Below, piece after piece: positions 29,268 through 36,707 of a DNA stretch of 36,707 nt. Source of the stretch: CAYLPU01 sp964385635. Its GTDB lineage: Bacteria > Chloroflexota > Anaerolineae > B4-G1. The notes under the pieces are model-generated. The model was given only the letters and a program-made list of their open reading frames with translations. It did not search any database and had not been told where the DNA came from. Within the stretch, counting starts at the first letter, position 1; each line of letters opens with the position of its first letter. The stretch is from positions 1-36,707 of the forward strand of contig CAYLPU010000048.1 in assembly GCA_964385635.1 (NCBI GenBank). The letters run 5' to 3'. The translations under genes were made by a program, and so were the position numbers.

Positions 29268-32019
29268 CTACTGGACTGTTGTACCGGAGATATTGTTGTA
29301 GGCCCCGCCGAAGAACTCGTGGCGCTCCAGTATCGTGCCGTAGGTGTTGGCGGCATTGTACGAGTCAACCTGGGCGTAGACCTGTGTGCCTGCAGTGAGC
29401 GAGCCAAGGAAGTTGCTGAGAGACGCTTGATAGTAGGCGTCGCCAATGGTCAAAGTTGTTTCACCGCTTCCTAGCAGCATCGACGTAGGCACACTCCAGA
29501 CGATGCCCTGGGCGCCGCACTGTTGCCAAGTCTGATTGACCCCAGTCGGGACCTGGTTGGGGTTGATGTACAGGTCTACCCTGAACGCGTAGGCGGGGGA
29601 CGGGTGGTAAGGTGGTATAGATGCACCACCCAGGTTCTTGATGGTGACCTGCACACTGTTGCCTGTGGCGATGACGCGGTCTACTACCAGGTCAGGCATC
29701 AGGTCGATGTCGGGGGTAGCGTCCATCACCAGGGGTAGATAGACCACGCCGGATGATGGGCCCGGCGCTGAGGCGTTGACAGTCACCGTGACGGTGGCCA
29801 CGTTGCTGTTGGCGGTGCCGTCGTTAGCCTTGTAGGTGAAGCTGTCGGTGCCATTGAAGCCGGCGGCGGGGGTGTAGATGAAGGAGCCATCAGTGTTCAA
29901 AATCAACGAGCCGTTGGAGGGGCCACCAACCAGCACCGCCGTGAGTGGGTCGCTGTCCGGATCGCTGTCGTTGTCCAATACGCCTGGGGCGGAGACGTTG
30001 AGGGTGTCGTCCTCATCGACCGAGTAGGTGTCGTTGTTGGCTACCGGCGGGTCGTTCACATCGTTGACCGTCACCGTCACCGTCGCCACGTTCGAGGTGG
30101 CCCCGTCGTTATCTCGGACCGNNNNNNNNNNNNNNNNNNNNNNNNNNNNNNNNNNNNNNNNNNNNNNNNNNNNNNNNNNNNNNNNNNNNNNNNNNNNNNN
30201 NNNNNNNNNNNNNNNNNNNNNCTATGCTCACTGTGGTGGGGTTGATGGTGCCGTCGACGTCGGTGTCGTTGGCGGTTACGTCAATAGCCACCGGGGTGTC
30301 CTCCTGGGTGGTAGCGGAGTCGTTCCCAGCCACTGGTGGATCGTTCACACCGGTCACCGTCACCGTCACCGTCGCCGCGTTCGAGGTCGCCCCATCGTTG
30401 TCTCGGACCGCGTAGGTGAAGGAGTCGGAGCCGTTGAAGTCGGCGTCCGGCGTGTAGGTCACGTCGCCGCTGACCGGGTTCACGCTGACCGAACCATGGC
30501 TCGGGCCACTCCCGACCGTCACCGTGGTTGGATTGACCGTGCCGTCCACATCGCTGTCGTTGTCGAGCACGTCAATGACCACCGGGGTGTCCTCCTGGGT
30601 GGTAGCGGAGTCGTTCCCAGCCACTGGTGGATCGTTCACACCGGTCACCGTCACCGTCACCGTCGCCACGTTCGAGGTGGCCCCGTCGTTATCTCGGACC
30701 GTGTAGGTGAAGGAGTCGGTGCTGTTGTAGTTGGTGTTCGGTGCGTAGGTCACTTCACCGCTGACCGGGTCCACGCTGACCGAGCCGTTGGCCGGTCCGC
30801 TGACTATGCTCACTGTGGTGGGGTTGATGGTGCCGTCGACGTCGGTGTCGTTGGCGGTCACGTCAATGATCACCGGGGTGTCCTCCTGGGTGGTAGCGGA
30901 GTCGTTGTTGGCTACCGGGGGATCGTTTACGCAGGTGACCGTCACACTCACCTCGGCAGTATCGGTTCCGCCCTTGCCGTCAGAGATGGTGTAGGTGAAA
31001 GAGTCGCCCCCGCAGTAGTCGGGATCGGGGGTGTACGTAACCGTGCCATCCCCGTTGATGGTGGCGGTGCCGTTGGATGGATTGGAGACCGAAGCAACGG
31101 TGAGATCATCCCCGTCTGGATCGGAGTCGTTGGCCAACACGCTGATGTCCACCGGGGTGTCTTCGTCAGTGATCGCCGTGTCGTCGTTGGCCACCGGCGG
31201 GTCGTTCAAAATGTAGCACACTTCCAGACAAGGTCGTTCCCTGACAATGTCGATCTCACTGCTCGCATATTTATCGTAGACAAGGGTCCCACTCGGGTTC
31301 CTCAATAGCAGCCCGTAGTTGGACACGCCACTGTCAACCCAGGTCGAGACCAACCCTGTGATATCGGCGGTCAAGAAGCCATTCCCCTCGGCCACAAAAC
31401 TGCCCCATTCGAAGTCATCATAGCTATCGTCAAAGCTCTCCCACGTCGGCTCACCTTCGTTCCAGGGGTCCGTGATGCGATAGATGACAATCGTCTCTCC
31501 AGAGCCTTCCGACACTTCCTTGATACCGAATGTGGCCGATTGGATGACCGCGTTCCCAGGCAGGAAGTCAAGGTCAAAGCGGACGAACGACCGCTTCTCG
31601 CCACCGTCAACAATGCCGGTGTAAAGATAGGAGCCGCTGCCGCTGATCTCCTGCGACGCTTCCCAGATCCAGCCGTCCGCGGCCTCGCCGAAGGCGTCTC
31701 GCTGGATAGTCGCACAGATCAGTTCGCCTGCCTCGCAAGCATCACCGGTCCCGTCGCCATCGCTGTCCATCTGACATGGGTTGTAGACGTCAGGACAGTT
31801 ATCCTCGACATCAGGAACACCATCGTCGTCACTGTCGTCGGGTTGGCTAGACTTGACTCCGGTGGAGACCGTGTTGTCAGGCTCATACGTGAGGCTGGCA
31901 GAGGCTTCGCTCGCGTGAGCTGCAGTCTCTGCAATCAGGACAGGCCCCGACGCCAAGATAAGCAGAGCCAGGGCTAGTGCGAACATAATGCGGATAAATG
32001 GATAGGATTTGACTTTCAT
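29268..32019 (-). CDS. Large secreted TSP3/DNRLRE/Ig-repeat/CARDB surface protein, interrupted by an assembly gap
   Basis: The minus-strand gene encodes a signal peptide (MKVKSYPFIRIMFALALALL), a calcium-binding thrombospondin-3-type stretch (DDSDDDGVPDVEDNCPD; DSDGDGTGDACE), and a DNRLRE-like beta domain ending DITGLVSTWVDSGVSNYGLL. About six tandem Ig/cadherin-like repeats follow, marked by NDPPVA.ND......ED(T/D) and DSFTYTVRDNDG. After SSGVVYLPLVM comes a C-terminal CARDB-like domain (PDLVVDRVIATGNSVQVTIK). AGGAGGTCC fixes the start at 32019. The frame appears broken at the 100-N gap, but the distance between equivalent repeat positions is 289 across the gap and 291 in the next repeat. A true gap of 102 bases would therefore restore one frame, and the gene is probably intact. 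No catalytic domain is seen; it is an adhesin-like or S-layer-associated protein. Confidence 0.87.
30112..30982 (-). repeat. 291-bp tandem repeats encoding 97-residue Ig-like domains
   Basis: The marker TCTCGGACCG recurs at 30112, 30401 and 30692. The intact spacing is 291 bases (97 codons). Neighbouring units are near-identical over long stretches, for example 30222-30360 against 30804-30945, which explains the assembly gap. Confidence 0.85.
30122..30221. other. Assembly gap of 100 N in the Ig-repeat gene
   Basis: Exactly 100 unknown bases. The matching repeat segment in the next unit (30702-30803) is 102 bases long, so this gap may be one unit segment with a placeholder length; additional whole 291-base units could also be missing. 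Confidence 0.97.
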
Positions 32020-32328
32020 GAAGGACCTCCTCTTTCTAACTAATTCAGAATGTCCCGCCCTACTTGGGTTGGCTCCTTGTGGTTTTGAGAGTAAAATCAG
32101 TGCGTACCTACTGAATTCGTATTGGAAACTCATCGCCTTTCGCTAGTATACCACGATGGCTGTGCCGGATGGGTTAACATCTGGCTACAAATTTCTTAAA
32201 AACAGGATAGGAAGGTCGGTGAGTGGAAGTGAGGTTCTGGCTCACGCGTGACCAGCGGTGTAGGTTGTGATACTACTATACCACAACTAGTTCCGAATTT
32301 CAACTGTTGGGAGGATTCTTAAGAATCT
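32020..32328. other. Intergenic region upstream of the Ig-repeat gene
   Basis: About 309 bases between two minus-strand genes. It holds the promoter elements listed separately, a second extended -10 (TGgTATACT, minus strand, 32145-32150) without a matching -35, and no coding sequence that I recognise. Confidence 0.6.
32264..32303 (-). promoter_or_regulatory. Promoter with overlapping inverted repeat for the Ig-repeat surface protein
   Basis: On the minus strand, TTGAAA (complement of 32298-32303), a 17-base spacer and TATAGT (32275-32280) with TGg in front form a good promoter about 250 bases before the gene. An inverted repeat GTTGTG (32264-32269) / CACAAC (32282-32287) spans the -10, a natural place for a repressor. 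Confidence 0.6.
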
Positions 32329-32868
32329 TCATGTGATGCCTTCCTCCCGCAAGATCGCGTTCGCTACACTTTCGAGATCAGAAGCGACCACAAGTCTATT
32401 CTTGCCGTCGAGCAGGCACTGGCGCATCACGTCGTGCCCGTGTGGTGTCAACACGAGGAAGCAGTGGCAACCTACTTCTTCTCCGGCTGCCAGGTCTGCA
32501 TAAGCGTCACTGATGAGGTATGACTGTGTCAGGTCAATTCCCATCTCGCGAGCGATTTGCCAGAACGGATGCAGTTGTGGCTGACAGCAGGTGTAATTCT
32601 CGTCTGGCCTGTGAGGACAATACAACACCCGGTCGACCCTTCCTCCGATCTTCTCAATCTCCTTCATCATTTTCTGGTGAGTGTGTCCCACTGTTTGTGC
32701 GGAGACTGTCCCATGGTTGGCGATCACAACGATGGGCATATCCAGCGCTGCCAGTTGCGCCAGGCTCTGGCGCGCCCCCGGCAGGAATTCGAGTTCTACC
32801 CGACTCTTCACGTGATCTTTCCAGTTTCGGCAAATCGCCCCATCGCGATTGATGAATATTGCTTTCAT
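32329..32868 (-). CDS. HAD-superfamily GmhB/HisB-N-like protein lacking key catalytic residues
   Basis: The 179-residue protein aligns by motif with D,D-heptose 1,7-bisphosphate phosphatase and histidinol phosphatase. Motif I is FINRDG (N7, D9) where active enzymes have F-L-D-R-D-G, so the nucleophilic Asp is Asn. Motif II is VIANHG where V-T-N-Q-S-G is usual (Thr to Ala). The zinc loop begins YCPHRPDE, but the C.CRKP block reads CCQP, losing the motif III Lys. Motif IV aspartates remain (SDAYADLAAG, D121 and D125). Three of four catalytic motifs are altered while the rest of the fold and the frame are intact, so it is more likely a pseudoenzyme or a protein with a new role than a decayed gene. 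AGGAGGGCGG precedes ATG 32868. It follows the heptose-kinase-like gene on the same strand. Confidence 0.82.
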   Translation of the reverse strand: MKAIFINRDGAICRNWKDHVKSRVELEFLPGARQSLAQLAALDMPIVVIANHGTVSAQTVGHTHQKMMKEIEKIGGRVDRVLYCPHRPDENYTCCQPQLHPFWQIAREMGIDLTQSYLISDAYADLAAGEEVGCHCFLVLTPHGHDVMRQCLLDGKNRLVVASDLESVANAILREEGIT

Positions 32869-32968
32869 TTCCGCCCTCCTGATATTTATCTCCACAGACC
32901 ATCAGAGTGGCCGCTGGCAGTCCTTTGTGCTCTGGTATGTACTTTTTCTTCTCCCCACGTATGCGTGT

Positions 32969-34054
32969 CTACGTGTTGACCCGTACCCTCTTGGGCCTGG
33001 TGACCGAAAACGTAAGTTCCTCCAGGGGATAGGGTGTCCTTTGCCACGGAATAGCTTGCATGACCTGCACGCCTTCTGTATCGAAGTTGAAGTCCTGCCG
33101 CTGAAGCCCCAGATTCTCCAGGGCCTCGGTGACGTCCGTCTGTCGCTTCTCTGGACAGTAGAAGAGCATGAAGCCTCCACTGTCAGCACCTGAGATCTTG
33201 CCTCCGACCGCTCCGTTTTCGAGTGCGGTGGCATAGCACTTGTCGATGAATGGGGTGGCGACGTTGTCCGACAGTTCCCGCTTAATCAACCATGATTGGT
33301 GCAGGATTTCGCCGAATTCCTGTAAGTCCCCACGTTCAAGGGCGTCTTTGGTGGCCAAGCCCAGTTCTTTGATCGCGTGCAGCCGCTCGACGGCGGTGGG
33401 ATCTCCTTGTCGGCTGGCTTGTCTCTGATGGTGCAAGATGGCGGATGAGGTATGGGATGTGCCGGTGAAGAATAACATCAGGTGGCTTCTAAGAGATTGC
33501 AGGGTGTCGGGCGAAAGGTTCAGAGGCTCAACGCAGACACCATGTTTTGTAAACGTTATGCAGTTCAGTCCTCCGAACGCGGCCGCATATTGGTCTTGTT
33601 TGCCCACGGGCATGTCCATCTTCTCAATTTCGATATAGCAGGCCAGTTCCGCTACTTCGGCGGGACTCAGGTCCAGCCCGCACCAGAAGGCCAGGGCTTT
33701 GATCATGGAGACAGCCACGCTGCCTGAAGAACCTAAACCAGCGCCTGGCGGTACCTGGGAAGCCAGGAAAACAGTTATTCCATCCCGCACATTGAAATGG
33801 TACACGATTGCCTTAGGCAAAGGAAGATCTCCATCCCAGATGAGGTCTTCGCAGGTGGGCCTGGGAACCACAGTATGGCAGTCAGCCGAGATAATGCATA
33901 GAGGGACACCTTCGGACGGCGTGAGAATCGTGTAGACGTAATGGTTTATGGCCATACTAATGACCAGCCCGCCGTAGCGCTCGTAGTAGGACGGCAGATC
34001 GGTCCCGCCTCCCCCAAAACTGATCTGAACTGGTGCTCTAGACATGATGATCAT
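32969..34054 (-). CDS. hddA: GHMP kinase, D-glycero-D-manno-heptose 7-phosphate kinase-like (HddA type)
   Basis: The 361-residue protein shows the HddA-type N terminus MSRAPVQISFGGGGTDLPSYY, the ATP loop PPGAGLGSSGSVAVSMIKAL (about 100-119), and EIEKMDMPVGKQDQYAAAFGG with the catalytic Asp in the DQY block. Its C-terminal GKISGADSGGFMLFYC is the third GHMP motif. HddA phosphorylates heptose 7-phosphate at C1 on the way to GDP-D-glycero-alpha-D-manno-heptose, used in S-layer glycans and some capsules. ATG 34054 is preferred (AGGA seven bases upstream); GTG 34069 is possible. The isomerase (GmhA) and nucleotidyltransferase (HddC) of that pathway are not in the window, and the neighbouring phosphatase-like protein is degenerate. 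It lies 46 bases after a DUF11 surface protein gene and may share its transcript, which suggests glycosylation of that protein. Confidence 0.8.
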   Translation of the reverse strand: MIIMSRAPVQISFGGGGTDLPSYYERYGGLVISMAINHYVYTILTPSEGVPLCIISADCHTVVPRPTCEDLIWDGDLPLPKAIVYHFNVRDGITVFLASQVPPGAGLGSSGSVAVSMIKALAFWCGLDLSPAEVAELACYIEIEKMDMPVGKQDQYAAAFGGLNCITFTKHGVCVEPLNLSPDTLQSLRSHLMLFFTGTSHTSSAILHHQRQASRQGDPTAVERLHAIKELGLATKDALERGDLQEFGEILHQSWLIKRELSDNVATPFIDKCYATALENGAVGGKISGADSGGFMLFYCPEKRQTDVTEALENLGLQRQDFNFDTEGVQVMQAIPWQRTPYPLEELTFSVTRPKRVRVNT

Positions 34055-34100
34055 GGGATGTCCTGTCACTGACTTAGATGTTCTCCAAATCCGAGCCTGT

Positions 34101-36183
34101 CTATTGCTTGAAGATCAACGGAAGATAGACATCATTGGCATTGACCTCTGGTTGTAACCACGGGTAAACGGGTCCTTCGACGTTGTTCATCTCGTCACGT
34201 TCGGGCACTAGTCCATAGAGGGGGAGGTGGTAGTTATCCACTTTGAGGAAGAAGCCCTTGATCTCATGCTCGATCTCCCACTGGGTGAAACCGCTGGGGT
34301 AGGCGAGGATCACAGTATATGTCTGGCCGGATGCCAGGGAGGGCACGTCAGCATAGATGTCCTTCTCGCTGTAGCGGTCAAACGGGTAGGAGACAACGGG
34401 AGCGACTAATACGTCCACATAGAAACCGCCCTGGTTGTCCGGGTTCCAGGCCATTCCCGTGCNNNNNNNNNNNNNNNNNNNNNNNNNNNNNNNNNNNNNN
34501 NNNNNNNNNNNNNNNNNNNNNNNNNNNNNNNNNNNNNNNNNNNNNNNNNNNNNNNNNNNNNNTGAAGGGCGGAGGGGCGTCCTCATTGCTGCGGATGGTG
34601 ACGCTGTTGTAGAGTAGAGTGCCATTGGGGAGGGGAGACTTGACTTGCACGCGCACGACGATGTCGCGTGGATCTCCGGCGGGAAGGTCGCCGATGACCC
34701 AATAGCGTGTGTTGCCTGTCCCGCCACTGGGCGAGGGATAGGCGCTGAGGAAGGTGACATTGCTGTCCAGAGTGTCGGTCAGCACCACCCCGCTCGCGGG
34801 AACCGTGCCCGTGTTCTCATAGCGGATGTAGTAATTGAGTGTGGCGCCAGCCTCGACCGGGTCGGGATTATCTGTCTGGGTGACCCAGAGATCGGACTCC
34901 GATTCCACGTCTGTGGTCTCGATGACGGTAATGGGCGAGGTCTGGGCGCTATCGAGGGTGGCCTGGTTGGTCAGCACTGTCCCTACTGGCAAGAGGCTCG
35001 CGACTCGGACCAGAATGGTTACAGCCACAGGGGTCCCCACCTCTACAGTTCCAATGTTCCACTGGTTGTTCTCGACATCGGGATTCGGCCATGCCCGGTC
35101 GAACGAGACGTTGGGATCGTAGGTCTCAACGAGGGTGACAGCAGTCGCGTTTTCATTGCCGGTGTTCGAGATGGCGATGGTGTAGATTAGGTTGCCGCCC
35201 GCGAGAGCGGGATCAGGATCATCGCTCTTGATGAGTCTCAAGATCGGTGCTGACTCGACAGTGGTCTGCACCTGGGCGCTGTTATTCCCACCGTTGGGGT
35301 CAGTCTGGTCGCCGCCAATGGTGGCGTCGTTGGTGAGGATCGTGCCGCTAGGCAGGGGGCTGGCGACGGTGGCAACAATGGTGATGGTGGTGCCGGCGCC
35401 GTCGGCCAGGCTGCCCAGGTCGCAGGTGACCTCACCGCTCGCGTGGCTGCAACTCCCCTCGCTGGCTGAAGCAGAGGCGAAGGAGACGTCGGAGGGTAGG
35501 ATGTCGGTGACGGTCACGCCAGTGGCGTCGGAGGGGCCGTTGTTGGAGGCAGTGAGGATGTAGGTCAAGGTTTCGCCTGCAATCACCGTGCTGGGGTTGC
35601 CGGATTTGGTGATTGCCAGATCGGTCTCGGTGTCGACCGTGGTCTCTTCTGTGGCCGTGTTGTTGCTGGGGTCGGGGTCAGTCTCGTTACCTGAGACGGT
35701 GGCTGTGTTGGCGAGCGTCCCTGTCGTCGAGGGGTCAACGGTGACAACAATATTGACTGTTGCGGTGGGGATAAGCAGGGTGCCAAGGTCGAAGAGGGTG
35801 CAGGTGACGGTGCCGCCCGATAGTATGTTACAGCTACCCTGGCTGGCCGTGGCCGTGTTGCAGGTCACGCCGGATGGCAGGATGTCGGTTAAGACGACAC
35901 CCGTGGCCGGATCGGGACCGTTGTTGGTGACGGTAATCACGTAGGTCAAGGTCTCCCCAGCAATCACCAGGTTGGGGTTGCCAGACTTGATCACTGCCAG
36001 ATCAGCGGGATCCTCATTGATAGAGTCAGCGCTCTGGTTCTTTGAGATCGATAGACTGACCAGGTCGAGCATATGTCTGGCATTGGCCCCCTGGGAGAAT
36101 AGCAGCAGGGTGCCCCCCATACCAGCGAGCCCGATCAGTAGTGCAACCACGAGTTGAATGAGAACTTTCCTGCTGTCTTTCAT
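34101..36183 (-). CDS. Secreted DUF11-repeat surface protein, interrupted by an assembly gap
   Basis: On the minus strand the protein begins with a signal-anchor-like N terminus (MKDSRKVLIQLVVALLIGLA). It continues with four DUF11-type beta repeats starting near LAVIKSGNPNLVIAGETLTY, LAITKSGNPSTVIAGETLTY, LRLIKSDDPDPALAGGNLIY and LWVTQTDNPDPVEAGATLNY. After the 100-N gap comes a CARDB-like domain (WNPDNQGGFYVDVL, LASGQTYTVILAYPSGFT, LVPERDEMNN), and the product ends NDVYLPLIFKQ. The two sides of the gap are in different frames, explained if the true gap length is not 100; no other disruption is seen. DUF11 repeats are structural modules of exported, often anchored proteins. GCGAGGGA lies before ATG 36183. 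It is the first of a probable three-gene transcript with the heptose kinase and HAD-like genes. Confidence 0.87.
34463..34562. other. Assembly gap of 100 N in the DUF11 gene
   Basis: Exactly 100 unknown bases between the last DUF11 repeat and the C-terminal domain. The reading frame changes across it, so the real length is not 100 or sequence is missing. Confidence 0.97.
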
Positions 36184-36293
36184 GTCCCTCGCCTCGATGT
36201 CTGTGTCCATACAGCAGGTGACAATAGACAATATGCGCAGTTGGGCCGTTTCATCTGATGATCACCCCATTATTTCTATTCTATACTACAGCG

Positions 36294-36309
36294 GTTACCA
36301 AACGGTAAC
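36294..36309. promoter_or_regulatory. Inverted repeat GTTACC-AAAC-GGTAAC upstream of the DUF11 gene
   Basis: Perfect 6-bp arms with a 4-base spacer, 111 bases before the DUF11 start. Just downstream on the minus strand, TATAGA follows TTACCG after 17 bases, a weak promoter overlapped by the repeat. It is a plausible operator. Confidence 0.4.
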
Positions 36310-36365
36310 AGAAGTGCTTGAGATTCCCTAAACACTGCAGTCGGTGACTAGAGGGTACATGTAAC

Positions 36366-36390
36366 AGCCCACATCCCCACGATGCGGGCT
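36366..36390 (-). terminator. Hairpin after the Pro/Thr-rich gene
   Basis: AGCCCACAT / ATGCGGGCT pair with one mismatch around a 7-base loop, 27 bases beyond the stop of the minus-strand gene that enters from the right edge. There is no clear T-run. Confidence 0.5.
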
Positions 36391-36416
36391 GCTCGTGTCT
36401 TTTCAGCGTCAGTCTA

Positions 36417-36707
36417 CTACCCAGAGGATAGAGTAGGCCGCGGCTCGTCGGTGGGTGGGGGTGGCGGCTCGTCGGTGGGAGGTGGCGGTGGTGGCTCGGT
36501 GCGGGGTGGCGGTGGTGGCTCATCCGGTGGCTCATCCGGCGGCTCATCCGGCGGCTCAGTCGGTGGCGGCGGTGCTGGAGTATCGGTCGGTGGCACCGGA
36601 GTAGGAGTGCGGGTCGAAATCACAACTCTGCGTGTCGGTGTCGGTGTAGGCGTGAGAGTGGGCGTGTGCGTGGGTGTGAGAGTGGGGGAGGGGGTAGATG
36701 TCGCCGT
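36417..36707 (-). CDS. Pro/Thr-rich C-terminal tail of a gene running off the window
   Basis: The frame is open from the right edge to a TAG at 36417-36419 on the minus strand. It encodes about 96 residues of low-complexity sequence: Thr-Pro repeats (TPTHTPTLTPTPTPT), then RRVVISTRTPTPVPPTD, then Pro/Glu/Asp repeats (EPPDEPPDEPPDEPP) ending PTLSSG. An internal GTG at 36623 is unlikely to be a start because the same composition continues upstream. Such tails occur at the C termini of exported or membrane proteins in this group as wall-spanning or glycosylated linkers. The functional part lies outside the window, so nothing more can be said. Confidence 0.7.
   Translation of the reverse strand, partial: TATSTPSPTLTPTHTPTLTPTPTPTRRVVISTRTPTPVPPTDTPAPPPPTEPPDEPPDEPPDEPPPPPRTEPPPPPPTDEPPPPPTDEPRPTLSSG

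Noticed and set aside
30112..31200. Regularly spaced repeats suggesting a CRISPR array
   Set aside because: The 291-base period is a whole number of codons and encodes Ig-like domains; there are no unique spacers of CRISPR size.

Overview
The window reads as one contig of a GC-rich, gene-dense, probably anaerobic bacterium of the Chloroflexota (Anaerolineae or a close relative), most likely a metagenome assembly. This rests on gene style, not on a marker gene: LysM plus PA14 envelope proteins, CSLREA/Calx-beta, DUF11 and tandem Ig-like surface proteins with the terminal motif [IV]YLPL[VI], a Dpp-type solute-binding lipoprotein, and an aldehyde:ferredoxin oxidoreductase. Two runs of exactly 100 N (30122-30221 and 34463-34562) are assembly gaps inside repetitive surface-protein genes. 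No rRNA, tRNA or CRISPR array was seen.

Layout. 1-2684: the 3' end of a TPR gene and a LysM/PA14 envelope protein. 2738-20409: a carbohydrate-utilisation region with a class II ketose-bisphosphate aldolase, a DeoR-type regulator, a phosphodiesterase-like protein, a lipoprotein solute-binding protein with two permeases but no ATPase, two FGGY sugar kinases, two SIS-domain proteins, an aldo/keto reductase, a GatZ/KbaZ-like protein and a galactokinase-like GHMP kinase, followed by a decayed amidohydrolase. The part list resembles aga/gat (galactosamine/tagatose) catabolism, with ABC import and soluble kinases in place of a PTS. The substrate is not known. A 1.24-kb island bounded by 108-bp inverted repeats (3603-4843) lies between the aldolase and the regulator and holds a collapsed DUF4258/YgiT toxin-antitoxin pair and a metallohydrolase remnant.

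20473-21823: two convergent acetyltransferase genes with overlapping 3' ends; the minus-strand one looks truncated. 21858-29172: an apparent tungsten-enzyme operon with a four-cluster ferredoxin, an AOR, a large secreted beta-helix/Calx-beta protein, a zinc ribbon, a ThiS/MoaD-like sulfur carrier, an M24 peptidase-fold protein that appears to use an ACG start, and a cyclophilin-like protein. It ends at a strong hairpin.

29268-36707 (minus strand): two long repetitive surface proteins, each interrupted by a gap, flank a heptose-7-phosphate-kinase-like GHMP enzyme and a HAD/GmhB-like protein that lacks several catalytic residues. The window ends in the Pro/Thr-rich tail of a further gene.

The points most worth following up are the reassorted sugar cluster with an altered galactokinase signature, the degenerate GmhB homologue between surface proteins, the inverted-repeat island, and the gene set around the AOR.
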